This document shows positions 1 through 7,429 of a stretch of 52,735 nt of DNA, piece by piece; the stretch's first letter is position 1; every line of letters starts with the position of its first letter. The notes beneath the pieces are model-generated. The model saw only the letters and a list, made by a program, of their open reading frames with translations. It searched no databases and was not told the DNA's origin. Position numbers and translations under genes: made by a program. This stretch comes from Sphingomonadales bacterium (GTDB taxonomy: Bacteria; Pseudomonadota; Alphaproteobacteria; Sphingomonadales; Sphingomonadaceae): the NCBI GenBank assembly GCA_028869175.1, contig JAGWTB010000010.1, positions 1 through 52,735 of the forward strand. Direction: 5' to 3'.

Positions 1-732
1 TCGCTGCAGACCTTTGGCGAGGACAAGGGCGACCACTGGGTGGTCAACGGCAGCAAGATCTGGACCAGCTACGCCAACAAGGCTGACTGGATCTTCTGCC
101 TGGTCCGCACCGACAAGAGCAACAAGTACCAGGGGATCAGCTTCCTGCTGTTCGACATGACCAGCCCGGGGGTTTCGACCAAACCGATCCTGCTGATTTC
201 CGGCAGCTCGCCATTTTGCGAAACCTTCTTCGACAATGTGAAAGTGCCCAAGCACCAGATCGTCGGCGAACTGAACCGCGGCTGGGACGTCGCCAAGTAC
301 CTGCTCGGGCATGAGCGCGAGATGATTTCGGGTGCGGGCGGGAACGACCGGCTCAACACGATTGGCGCGGTGCTGAACCGCGCCGGTCTGGAAGACCCGC
401 TGCTGCGCGCCGAGCTGGCCCAGTTCGATGTCGATGCGCTGGCGTTCAGCGCGATGGGCGAGAAGTTCCTCGACGAGATCAAGGTCGGCAAGGCCCACCC
501 CGCCCAGCCGAACATGATGAAATACGCCGGGACCGAGCTCAACAAGCGGCGCTACGAGCTGCTGATGGCCGGTGGCGGCAGCGCCAGCCTGGAATGGGAA
601 AGCGAAGCCAGCGATGGCGGCGCGCGCGCCCGTACGTGGCTGCGCACCAAGGCCAATTCGATCGAGGGCGGCACCAGCGAGGTGATGCTCAACGTCATTT
701 CCAAACGCATTCTCGACCTGCCGGGAGCCTGA
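1..732 (+). CDS. Acyl-CoA dehydrogenase, 5'-truncated by window edge
   Basis: The reading frame is open from base 1 (first codons S-L-Q-T-F-G-E-D), so the start lies upstream and only the last 243 codons are present. The segment has the acyl-CoA dehydrogenase middle domain (NGSKIWTSYANKADW, then the beta-domain) and the all-alpha C-terminal domain ending in IEGGTSEVMLNVISKRIL, the usual FAD/substrate-contact tail. The family performs FAD-dependent alpha,beta-dehydrogenation of acyl-CoA thioesters in the cytoplasm. A second dehydrogenase gene follows after 3 nt, an arrangement known for heteromeric alpha2beta2 dehydrogenases of steroid side-chain catabolism (ChsE type). That pairing is an inference here and the substrate is not visible from sequence. 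Confidence 0.9.
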   Translation, partial: SLQTFGEDKGDHWVVNGSKIWTSYANKADWIFCLVRTDKSNKYQGISFLLFDMTSPGVSTKPILLISGSSPFCETFFDNVKVPKHQIVGELNRGWDVAKYLLGHEREMISGAGGNDRLNTIGAVLNRAGLEDPLLRAELAQFDVDALAFSAMGEKFLDEIKVGKAHPAQPNMMKYAGTELNKRRYELLMAGGGSASLEWESEASDGGARARTWLRTKANSIEGGTSEVMLNVISKRILDLPGA

Positions 733-735
733 TCG

Positions 736-1875
736 ATGCCGCTTTATCACACCGAAGACCAGGCGATGCTCGCCGATACCGCGCGCCAGTTCATGGGCGA
801 GGAAGGGGCCATTGCCAAACAGCTGCGCCACTGGCGCGACACCAATTGCAAGGATGGCTTCGGCCACGGGCTGTGGAAGCAGTTTGCCGAGCTGGGCTTT
901 ACCGGGATCCTGGTGGGCGAGGCTGATGGCGGCCTTGGCATGGGTCATGTCGAAGCCGGGATCGTGCTGGAAGAAATCGGCCGCAACCTGACCCCCTCGC
1001 CGTTCCTGACCAGCTCGGTCATGGCCGCGACCGCGCTGGGCAGCGCCAGCGCGGACCTGCGCGGGCGCTGGCTGCCAGGGCTGCTGACAGGCGACAGCGT
1101 GTTCGCCGTGGCGGTTGACGAAGGCGCGAAGCACCGCCCCGAACGGATCAGGACCCGCGCCGAACGCGCCGGCAACGGCTTCAAGCTCAACGGGACCAAG
1201 GCCTTCGTGATCCACGGCGGCAGCGCCGACATGCTGGTGGTCGCCGCGCGCACTGCCGGGGCGGACGATGACGATGCCGGGATCACCCTGTTCGCCGTGC
1301 CCAAGGACGCCGCTGGCCTCAGCCAGGACAAGGTCCGGCTGGTCGACAGCGCAATGGCGACGCATGTGAAGCTCGACAATGTCACGCTCGATGCCGATGC
1401 CGTGATCGGCGAGGTCGATGGCGGGCGCGAAGTGCTGAACCGGATGCTGGCGGCCGGCCGCGTCGGTGCGGCGGCGGAAAGCGTCGGCGTGGCCGCCGGC
1501 GCGTTTGACATGACCACCACCTACCTCAAGCAGCGCAAGCAGTTCGGCAAGCTGATCGGCGAATTCCAGGCGCTGCAGCATCGCGCCGCGCACCTCTATT
1601 CCGAGCTCGAGATCGCCCGCGCCACCGTGATCAAGGCGCAGCAACTGCTCGATGCCGGCAGCGAAAAGGCCGATCTGATGGTCTCGGTCGCCAAGGCCAA
1701 GGCCGGCAAGGCGGCGGGCCTGGCGGTCAGGGAAGGCGTGCAGATGCACGGCGGGATCGGCATGACCGACGAATACGACATCGGCCTCTACATGAAGCGC
1801 GACCGCGCCCTGGCGGAATTCATGGGCGACCAGTACTATCACGCCGACCGCGTGGCGCGGCTGAGCGGGTATTGA
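736..1875 (+). CDS. Acyl-CoA dehydrogenase, second subunit of a pair
   Basis: A complete 379-residue acyl-CoA dehydrogenase, normal length for the family. It begins MPLYHTEDQAMLADTARQF, the usual N-terminal helix, has a glycine-rich middle beta-domain (NGTKAFVIHGGSADMLVV) and the flavin-contacting VQMHGGIGMTDEYDIGLYMKR segment near the C-terminus. It starts 3 nt after the upstream dehydrogenase stop, so the two are almost certainly co-transcribed and probably translationally coupled. Two dissimilar dehydrogenases side by side suggest a heterotetramer, as shown for ChsE-type steroid enzymes. The SDR and SMP-30-like genes downstream fit a catabolic cluster, but a palindromic repeat separates them from this pair. 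Confidence 0.9.
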   Translation: MPLYHTEDQAMLADTARQFMGEEGAIAKQLRHWRDTNCKDGFGHGLWKQFAELGFTGILVGEADGGLGMGHVEAGIVLEEIGRNLTPSPFLTSSVMAATALGSASADLRGRWLPGLLTGDSVFAVAVDEGAKHRPERIRTRAERAGNGFKLNGTKAFVIHGGSADMLVVAARTAGADDDDAGITLFAVPKDAAGLSQDKVRLVDSAMATHVKLDNVTLDADAVIGEVDGGREVLNRMLAAGRVGAAAESVGVAAGAFDMTTTYLKQRKQFGKLIGEFQALQHRAAHLYSELEIARATVIKAQQLLDAGSEKADLMVSVAKAKAGKAAGLAVREGVQMHGGIGMTDEYDIGLYMKRDRALAEFMGDQYYHADRVARLSGY

Positions 1876-1894
1876 GGCACAGGCAGCACGGCAT

Positions 1895-1970
1895 CCTTCG
1901 ACAGGCTCAGGATGAGCGGATGTAGTTTGAAGATCATACCCTTTCCCCGCTCGGGCTGAGCTTGTCGAAG
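1895..1970. repeat. Inverted pair of CTTCGACAGGCTCAG-type palindromic repeats
   Basis: The left copy (1895-1919) reads CCTTCGACAGGCTCAGG and continues into ATGAGCGG. The right copy (1947-1970) is CCGCTCGGGCTGAGC followed by TTGTCGAAG, its near reverse complement. The two arms can fold back on each other across about 27 nt. The arrangement is that of a REPIN (two REP copies in inverted orientation). Related, more degenerate copies occur at 12639-12666 and 17066-17147 inside the GTA cluster. Confidence 0.75.
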
Positions 1971-2004
1971 CCCCCCGCGCGAGGTCAGGACGGGGAGAAC
2001 GCAT

Positions 2005-2820
2005 ATGGATTTCACCAAACTGTTCAGCCTTGAAGGCAAGATCGCGTTGATCACCGGCGGTTCGCGCGGGATCGGCAAGATGCTGCTCGAAGGCTACCTC
2101 GCCGCCGGGTGCGAGCGGGTCTACATCACCGCCCGCAAGCGCGAGCAGATCGCCGAAACCCTGGCCGAATTCGAACCGCAGTATCCCGGCAAGGTGATCG
2201 GCCTGCCCGGCGACCTGAGCCAGATGGACGAGATCAAGCGGCTGGTCGAGGAGCTGGCGGGGCGCGAGAGCCGGCTCGACGTGCTCGTCAACAATGCCGG
2301 GGCGGCCTGGGGGGCGCAGTTTGACCAGTTCCCCGAAGTGGGCTGGGACAAGGTGATGGATCTCAACGTCAAGTCGCTGTTCTTCCTGACGCAGAAGCTG
2401 CATCCGCTGATGAACGCGGCCGCGAGTGCCGACCGTCCGGCCAAGGTGATCAACATCGCTTCGATCGACGGGCTGCGCCCCAATCCCTGGGACACCTACA
2501 GCTATCAGGCCAGCAAGGCGGCGGTGATTCACCTGACCAAGCGGATGGCGGCGGAGCTGATCAAGGACAATATCGTCGTCAGCTGCATCGCGCCGGGCGC
2601 CTACCCCAGCGAGATGAACAAGGCGGCGGCGAAGAATCCCGAAGGCAGCGCCCGGGGCATCCCCTCCAAACGCATCGGCGTGGCCGAGGATATTGCCGGC
2701 GGGGCAATCTATCTGGCGAGCAGGGCTGGCGACTATGTCGTGGGCACCACGATCCCGATCGACGGCGGGATCGTCAACGCCTGGATCCCGGAAGAGTTCA
2801 ACGATCCATCGGGGCATTGA
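2005..2820 (+). CDS. SDR family NAD(P)-dependent oxidoreductase
   Basis: A classical short-chain dehydrogenase/reductase of 271 residues. The Rossmann dinucleotide-binding motif TGGSRGIG lies at residues 17-24, the NNAG motif at about 95-98, and the catalytic Ser153, Tyr167 and Lys171 (YQASK) have normal spacing. The C-terminal IDGGIVNAW segment is typical. The start is supported by a GGGGAG ribosome binding site 8-9 nt upstream of the ATG. Its substrate is not evident. Position downstream of two acyl-CoA dehydrogenases suggests oxidation of a hydroxyl intermediate in the same catabolic route, which is an inference. Confidence 0.92.
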   Translation: MDFTKLFSLEGKIALITGGSRGIGKMLLEGYLAAGCERVYITARKREQIAETLAEFEPQYPGKVIGLPGDLSQMDEIKRLVEELAGRESRLDVLVNNAGAAWGAQFDQFPEVGWDKVMDLNVKSLFFLTQKLHPLMNAAASADRPAKVINIASIDGLRPNPWDTYSYQASKAAVIHLTKRMAAELIKDNIVVSCIAPGAYPSEMNKAAAKNPEGSARGIPSKRIGVAEDIAGGAIYLASRAGDYVVGTTIPIDGGIVNAWIPEEFNDPSGH

Positions 2821-2835
2821 TCTGGAGGCCACGCC

Positions 2836-3723
2836 ATGAAACGCCAGCTGCGCACGCTTGCCCATTCGATCTATTTCGGTGAGGGGCCGCGTTGGCGCGG
2901 CGGGCGGCTGTGGTTTTCGGATTTCTATGCCCACCGGGTCTGCTCGGTCGATCTGGCCGGGACCCTGCGGACCGAGCTGGAGCTGGAGGGGCGGCCTTCC
3001 GGGCTCGGCTGGATGCCCGACGGCTCGCTGCTGGTGGTCCGGATGGAGCTGCGGCAGTTGTGGCGGCGCTGGCCGGACGGCCGGTTTGCATGCCACGCCG
3101 ATCTGGCGGCCTATTCGGAGTTCCTCTGCAACGATCTGGTCGTCGATGGCCAGGGCCGGGCCCATGTCGGCAATTTCGGGTTCGATCTTGATGCCGCAAT
3201 CCACGCGCGCGGGGCAGAAAGCGTGCTGGCCGATCACCCCACCACCGTGCTGGCGCTGGTCCAGCCGGATGGCAGCGTCAGCGATGCCGCGCCGGGGGAG
3301 CGCTTCAGCTTTCCCAACGGCATGGTGATCACGCCCGATGGCAAGACCCTGATCCTCGGTGAAACCCTGGCCGGGCGGCTGACTGCCCTCGATATCGGCT
3401 CCGACGGCACGCTCTCCAACCGGCGGGAATGGGCCCCAACCTGGCCCGCGATCCCCGATGGGATCGCGCTCGATGCCGAAGGCGCGGTCTGGATCGCCAA
3501 CCCGCTCGCCCCCGAATGCCGCCGGATCGGCGCGGGCGGCGCGGTGCTGGAAGTGATCGAAACTGCTGGTCTGCCATGTTTTGCCTGCATGCTCGGCGGG
3601 CCAGAGGGCAAGCATCTGTTCATGCTGGTGGCGCCCAGCAGCGATGCGGGCGCGGCCGCCAGCGCGCCCCAGGGCAAGGTGCTGGTGGCGCAGGTGGATG
3701 TGGCGCACGCGGGCCTGCCCTGA
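2836..3723 (+). CDS. SMP-30/gluconolactonase/LRE family protein
   Basis: A 295-residue six-bladed beta-propeller of the SMP-30/gluconolactonase type. Visible family hallmarks are the N-terminal GEGPRW motif (metal-ligand Glu), a central NDLVVDGQGRAHVGNFGF segment with the conserved Asn-Asp, FPNGMVITPDG, and IPDGIALDAEGAVWIANP with the conserved Asp. The family binds a divalent metal and hydrolyses lactones. No signal peptide is seen, so it is probably cytoplasmic. A GGAGG ribosome binding site precedes the ATG, and the gene begins 15 nt after the SDR stop, so the two form one operon. Confidence 0.88.
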   Translation: MKRQLRTLAHSIYFGEGPRWRGGRLWFSDFYAHRVCSVDLAGTLRTELELEGRPSGLGWMPDGSLLVVRMELRQLWRRWPDGRFACHADLAAYSEFLCNDLVVDGQGRAHVGNFGFDLDAAIHARGAESVLADHPTTVLALVQPDGSVSDAAPGERFSFPNGMVITPDGKTLILGETLAGRLTALDIGSDGTLSNRREWAPTWPAIPDGIALDAEGAVWIANPLAPECRRIGAGGAVLEVIETAGLPCFACMLGGPEGKHLFMLVAPSSDAGAAASAPQGKVLVAQVDVAHAGLP

Positions 3724-3741
3724 TCCGGCCGATTGCCGGGT

Positions 3742-3761
3742 CTGCCTGATGCGGCAGGCAG
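3742..3761 (+). terminator. Hairpin after the SMP-30 gene, possible terminator
   Basis: CTGCCTG (3742-3748) and CAGGCAG (3755-3761) form a perfect 7-bp stem over a 6-nt loop, 18 nt after the stop codon. No clear U-run follows, so intrinsic termination is uncertain. The rest of the gap up to 3940 shows nothing else recognisable. Confidence 0.35.
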
Positions 3762-3944
3762 GTGGAGCGCAACGTCGATTTCGCGCATAGCGCGATCCGG
3801 GCCGGGAACCGGTCTGCCTGGCGCGAGCATGCGCCTGACACTGCCCGGCCAGCCTTTCCTACACGGCACCGTTCTGGCATGATCGAATTCTGCCTGCTGA
3901 CACGGCGAGGCCAGAATTGAAAAGTCACAGATGATGGGTGCAAA

Positions 3945-3973
3945 TTGATCCAAATTTGATGATTATATATAAT
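3945..3973 (+). promoter_or_regulatory. Probable sigma70-type promoter of the ACP-SPT operon
   Basis: TTGATC (3945-3950) and TATAAT (3968-3973) are separated by exactly 17 nt inside an AT-rich stretch that stands out in this GC-rich region. The inferred start near 3980 leaves a leader of about 150 nt before the ACP gene. The stretch 3951-3985 has partial dyad symmetry and could hold a regulator site. No other open frame of substance lies in the 3724-4130 gap. Confidence 0.65.
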
Positions 3974-4130
3974 AATTACAGATAGATATGGGGGCTTTGA
4001 ACGCGCAAGGTCACACGAATTCCACCCCGCTTGGGTGTCTGCCGCGCCTTGACTTTTCCCACACTTGGCCGCTTTTCGGCCCCATTCGTCGGCCAAGGGG
4101 CCGCCTGACACAACCGGAGCAAACAGACCA

Positions 4131-4370
4131 ATGGATCGCGCCGCTACCGCCGAGAAGATCGCCGCCCTGATCGAACCGTTCAACAAGAAGGGCGTGGCGA
4201 TCAGCGATGCCACCACCTTTGCCGGGGATCTCGAATTCGACAGCCTGACTGTTATGGATTTCGTCGCCGCGATCGAGGACGATTTCGACATCATCATCAC
4301 CATGAACCAGCAGGCCGAAATCGAGAATTACGGCCAGCTGGTCGATGCCGTCGTAAAGCTGCAGGGCTGA
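4131..4370 (+). CDS. Acyl carrier protein paired with serine palmitoyltransferase
   Basis: A 79-residue acidic carrier protein with the 4'-phosphopantetheine attachment motif EFDSLT (Ser38) at the start of helix 2. A GGAG-type ribosome binding site precedes the ATG at 4131. The gene lies 16 nt upstream of serine palmitoyltransferase. A carrier protein next to this enzyme is described for Sphingomonas wittichii and the Caulobacter sphingolipid cluster, where it presents the acyl chain to the synthase in place of acyl-CoA. Context therefore indicates a specialised carrier and not the fatty-acid-synthesis AcpP. Confidence 0.9.
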   Translation: MDRAATAEKIAALIEPFNKKGVAISDATTFAGDLEFDSLTVMDFVAAIEDDFDIIITMNQQAEIENYGQLVDAVVKLQG

Positions 4371-4386
4371 GGGGGCTGGAGCCGCG

Positions 4387-5589
4387 ATGACCGACCTGTT
4401 TTCCAAGTTCGACCCGCTGATCGAAACCCGCCGCGCGCTGCTCGCCACCGGGGTGACCGATCCGTTCAACCTGGTGATGGAGCGCGTGGTTTCGCCCACC
4501 GTGGCCATGTGCAACGGGCGCGAGACGATCCTGCTCGGCACCTACAACTACATGGGCATGACTTTCGATCCCGACGTGATCGAAGCCGGCAAGCAGGCGC
4601 TGGACGATTTCGGCAGCGGCACCACCGGCAGCCGCGTGCTCAACGGCACCTATGCCGGCCACCGCGCGGTGGAAGAAGCGCTCAAGGAATTTTACGCCAT
4701 GGATCATGCCATGGTGTTCTCCACCGGGTACCAGGCCAACCTGGGGATCATCAGCACCATCGCCGGCAAGGGCGATTACATCGTGCTCGACATCGATAGC
4801 CACGCCTCGATCTGGGATGGCTGCAAGATGGGCGACGCCGAAGTCGTGCCGTTCAAGCACAACGACATCGAGGCGATGGAAAAGCGCCTGAAGCGCATTC
4901 CCGAAGGCGCGGGCAAGCTGGTGGTGCTGGAAGGGGTCTATTCGATGCTGGGCGACATCGCCCCGCTGAAGGACATGATCCGCATCGCCAAGGAAAACGG
5001 CGCGATGGTGCTGGTGGACGAGGCGCATTCGATGGGCTTCATCGGCCCCAACGGACGCGGCGTGGCCGAGGATCAGGGCTGCCTCGACGATGTCGATTTC
5101 GTCATCGGCACCTTTTCCAAGTCGGTCGGCACGGTCGGCGGCTTCTGCGTATCGAACCACCCCAAGTTCGAGATCATGCGGCTGGTCTGCCGGCCCTATG
5201 TGTTCACCGCCAGCCTGCCGCCCAGCGTGGTTGCCACCGCTGCGACCTCGATCCGCAAGCTGATGCACGGCAGCAACAAGCGCACGCATCTGTGGGAAAA
5301 TTCCAAGACCCTGCACAAGGGGCTGCGCGATGCCGGCTTCACCCTCGGCACCGAAACCCCGCAAAGCGCGATCATCGCGGTGATCATGCCCGATCTGGAA
5401 CGCGGCGCGGCAATGTGGGAAGCGCTGCTGCGCGAAGGTCTCTACGTCAACCTCGCCCGCCCGCCGGCGACCCCGGCGAACATGACCCTGCTGCGCTGCT
5501 CGCTCTGCGCGGAGCATTCCGCCGAACAGGTCCAGACGATCCTCGGCATGTTCGAGCGCGCCGGCAAGGCCGTGGGGATCATCGACTGA
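4387..5589 (+). CDS. spt: Serine palmitoyltransferase
   Basis: A 400-residue PLP enzyme of the alpha-oxoamine synthase family that condenses L-serine with an acyl thioester to give 3-ketodihydrosphingosine, the first step of sphingolipid synthesis. The PLP lysine is Lys245 in GTFSKSVGTVGG, and the stacking histidine is His139 in DSHASIWDG. Both sit 20 residues earlier than the Lys265/His159 recalled for the Sphingomonas paucimobilis enzyme. VLVDEAHSMGFIGPNGRG carries the PLP aspartate and His. No membrane segment is seen, matching the soluble bacterial homodimer. The adjacent ACP and the motif match favour this over glycine C-acetyltransferase or 8-amino-7-oxononanoate synthase. Confidence 0.93.
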   Translation: MTDLFSKFDPLIETRRALLATGVTDPFNLVMERVVSPTVAMCNGRETILLGTYNYMGMTFDPDVIEAGKQALDDFGSGTTGSRVLNGTYAGHRAVEEALKEFYAMDHAMVFSTGYQANLGIISTIAGKGDYIVLDIDSHASIWDGCKMGDAEVVPFKHNDIEAMEKRLKRIPEGAGKLVVLEGVYSMLGDIAPLKDMIRIAKENGAMVLVDEAHSMGFIGPNGRGVAEDQGCLDDVDFVIGTFSKSVGTVGGFCVSNHPKFEIMRLVCRPYVFTASLPPSVVATAATSIRKLMHGSNKRTHLWENSKTLHKGLRDAGFTLGTETPQSAIIAVIMPDLERGAAMWEALLREGLYVNLARPPATPANMTLLRCSLCAEHSAEQVQTILGMFERAGKAVGIID

Positions 5590-6371
5590 TGGCTATGCGC
5601 CGCGCCGCCTCGATCCTGACGGCTCTGGCGGCGCTCGCCGGTGCCAGCAGCGCCCGCGCCGCCGATCCGGTACCGCCGGGCGAAGGCATGATCGAGCAGC
5701 CCTGCCCGGTGCAGGACAGCCTGTGGTTCGGTTCGGCCTATGTCCGCCAGTATGACTGGGCCTGGCTGTGCCGGTTCCGCGCCGAAAACGAGAGCCTGGC
5801 CAAGGGTGCGCCGCCGCTCGCGGTGTTCATCGGCGATTCGATCACCGAGGGCTGGATCAAGCTCGATCCCGATTTCTTCGCGCGGCGCTATGCTGATCGC
5901 GGGATCAGCGGGCAGACCAGCCCGCAGGTGCTGCTGCGCTTCCGGCAGGATGTGGTCGGCCTGCATCCGCGCGTGGTCCACATCATGGTCGGCACCAACG
6001 ACGTGGCTGGCAACACCGGCCCCACCCGCGCCGAAGACTGGCAGAATGCGATGCGCGCCATGGTCGAGCAGGCCAGGGCGAACCGGATCAAGGTCGTGGT
6101 CGGCAGCCTGCTTCCCGCGGCGCGCTTCCCCTGGCGACCAGCCCTGCAGCCCGCCCCGCAGATCGCCGCGCTCAACGCCTGGCTGCGCGGCTATGCCCAT
6201 GACGAACATCTCGTCTATGCCGACTATCACACGGCGCTGGCCGCGCCGGACGGCTCGCTGAAAAGCGAATACAGCGCCGACGGCGTCCATCCGAACGCAG
6301 CCGGCTATGCCGTGATGCGCACGATTGCCGCGCGCGCGCTGGCCCAGGCGGACCGGCGGCTGCGCCAGTAG
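5589..6371 (+). CDS. Secreted SGNH/GDSL-family hydrolase coupled to SPT
   Basis: Its ATG overlaps the SPT stop codon (TGATG), which indicates translational coupling. The 260-residue product starts with a signal peptide (hydrophobic residues about 7-20, AxA-type cleavage near residue 25). SGNH motifs follow: GDSIT with Ser84, Gly109 in RGISGQT, GTND with Asn137, and DGVHPN with Asp231 and His234. The family includes esterases, lysophospholipases and carbohydrate deacetylases, so the catalytic machinery is clear but the substrate is not. The tight link to the committed step of sphingolipid synthesis suggests action on an envelope lipid or glycan, which is an inference. Confidence 0.85.
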   Translation: MAMRRAASILTALAALAGASSARAADPVPPGEGMIEQPCPVQDSLWFGSAYVRQYDWAWLCRFRAENESLAKGAPPLAVFIGDSITEGWIKLDPDFFARRYADRGISGQTSPQVLLRFRQDVVGLHPRVVHIMVGTNDVAGNTGPTRAEDWQNAMRAMVEQARANRIKVVVGSLLPAARFPWRPALQPAPQIAALNAWLRGYAHDEHLVYADYHTALAAPDGSLKSEYSADGVHPNAAGYAVMRTIAARALAQADRRLRQ

Positions 6372-6405
6372 GCGAACATCGCCCGCCAGCGCAGCCAGTG
6401 CGTGG

Positions 6406-6945
6406 TCAGTCGTCCTTCTTCTTGAACTGATCGTGGCAGCCCTTGCAGGCACCGCCCAGTTCCTTCATCGCCGCGCCGACCGCCGCCGGATCACCGGCCT
6501 GGGCCATGGCATCGAACTTGCCGGCCTGATCGACCAGCTTGGCAGCCGCCTGCTGGAATTCGCCGGGCTTCTCCCAGATCGCGGGCAGCGCGGCGCTCTT
6601 GGGCGCAACCGCCACGCCGCTGCCGACCGGGAACCAGCCGGCGATCTTGGGGGCCGTTTCCTTGATCTTCGCGGCCGAAGCCTTGACCACGGCCATGTCG
6701 ACATGGCCCGACTTGAGCCCGTCGCCGACCGCCTTCATCGCCTTGCCCATCGCTTCGAAGCCATCGTGCCGCTCATGCGCGACCTTGGCGCCGTCTTCGG
6801 CGGAAACCGTGGCAAACGGCGTCGGCGCAGCGACCGGGGCCGCAGCGGACGATGCCGCGTCGGCCGGCGCGGCGGTCTTGTCGGACTGGCCACAGGCAGC
6901 AAGGCCAAGGGCAAGCAGGGGAACGAGGAGGAAAGTCTTGCGCAT
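6406..6945 (-). CDS. Class II cytochrome c (cytochrome c'-like) lipoprotein
   Basis: A 179-residue protein whose start at 6945 is chosen because the signal peptide begins there; the longer frame upstream is not plausible. The N-terminus MRKTFLLVPLLALGLAACG is a lipoprotein signal with lipobox LAAC and lipidated Cys18. An Ala/Pro-rich tether follows, then a helical domain with the haem-binding motif CKGCH (Cys167-His171) almost at the C-terminus. That placement is diagnostic of class II cytochromes c, the four-helix-bundle c' type. It is expected to be membrane-anchored in the periplasm. The gene converges on the SGNH hydrolase gene with a 34-nt gap. Function in electron transfer or NO/oxidative stress cannot be decided. 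Confidence 0.85.
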   Translation of the reverse strand: MRKTFLLVPLLALGLAACGQSDKTAAPADAASSAAAPVAAPTPFATVSAEDGAKVAHERHDGFEAMGKAMKAVGDGLKSGHVDMAVVKASAAKIKETAPKIAGWFPVGSGVAVAPKSAALPAIWEKPGEFQQAAAKLVDQAGKFDAMAQAGDPAAVGAAMKELGGACKGCHDQFKKKDD

Positions 6946-7100
6946 GGGGATAGGGTCTCCGTGGGAAGGGAGGGGCAACCTGCGGCAATTTACCGATTCA
7001 GGCAAACCCGGGAATCGCACAATCCAGTCCGCACTTGAATTTTTCAGAGTTTCGGCCTAACTAGCTAGCCGTCAACGTCGGAGCTTCCGCTCCAGTGATA

Positions 7101-7140
7101 TGACCCTCAGTCATTGCCGTGGCTGGGGGTCAATTCTTTT
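7101..7140 (+). terminator. Stem-loop with T-rich tail, plus-strand terminator candidate
   Basis: TGACCCTCAG (7101-7110) pairs with CTGGGGGTCA (7123-7132) over a 12-nt loop, with one G-T wobble, and is followed by ATTCTTTT. It looks like an intrinsic terminator for a plus-strand transcript, although no coding gene on that strand ends here. A short hairpin with arms GGAGC and GCTCC lies just upstream near 7080-7093. The transcript could be a short noncoding RNA converging on the small gene at 7186-7278, which is speculative. Confidence 0.4.
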
Positions 7141-7148
7141 CGGCGTTT

Positions 7149-7176
7149 GAGGGAGCAAGTTGCCGCTCGCTCCCTC
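7149..7176 (-). terminator. GC-rich hairpin just after the 30-aa gene
   Basis: GAGGGAGC (7149-7156) and GCTCCCTC (7169-7176) form a perfect 8-bp stem with a 12-nt loop. It begins 9 nt after the stop codon of the small minus-strand gene. No U-tract follows on the minus strand, so it may stabilise or end that transcript without being a canonical terminator. Confidence 0.4.
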
Positions 7177-7185
7177 TCCCGTGTG

Positions 7186-7278
7186 CTACTTGGTGCGGGA
7201 TATCTCCACAACCTTCAGGATGAAGGTCGCAAAGGCAATCATCACACCCAGAATAACGCACAATTCTGTCAACGTCAT
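7186..7278 (-). CDS. Small 30-residue single-pass membrane peptide
   Basis: This short minus-strand frame has a GGAGA ribosome binding site 8 nt upstream of its ATG. It encodes a 30-residue peptide beginning MTLTELCVILGVMIAFATF, continuing ILKVVEISRTK. The hydrophobic stretch from about residue 7 to 24 would span a membrane once, with a charged basic C-terminal tail. The layout (short polar N-terminus, one helix with A-F-A-T-F, basic tail) recalls the small hydrophobic toxins and holin-like peptides of type I systems, but no homology is claimed. It is followed by an 8-bp hairpin and faces a convergent terminator-like hairpin. The function is unknown. Confidence 0.55.
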   Translation of the reverse strand: MTLTELCVILGVMIAFATFILKVVEISRTK

Positions 7279-7429
7279 GCGCTAGTTCTCCAGTGAAACG
7301 CGGCGGAATTGCCACGCACTTTCGTTCCTAGAATCGCAAGTGACCGGAATCTACAATTTTGATTTGAAATACCCGGTAACTGCGCTCTATCCACGAACTA
7401 CCAGCACAGCTGCCGTCCCAGTACGAACA

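Noticed and set aside
3988..4170. A 60-codon frame before the ACP gene
   Set aside because: It overlaps the ACP start in another frame, has a Pro/Arg-rich shadow composition and no motif.
4387..5589. Glycine C-acetyltransferase or 8-amino-7-oxononanoate synthase
   Set aside because: These share the fold, but the adjacent dedicated ACP and close motif match to Sphingomonas SPT, with a constant 20-residue offset of the active-site Lys and His, favour serine palmitoyltransferase.
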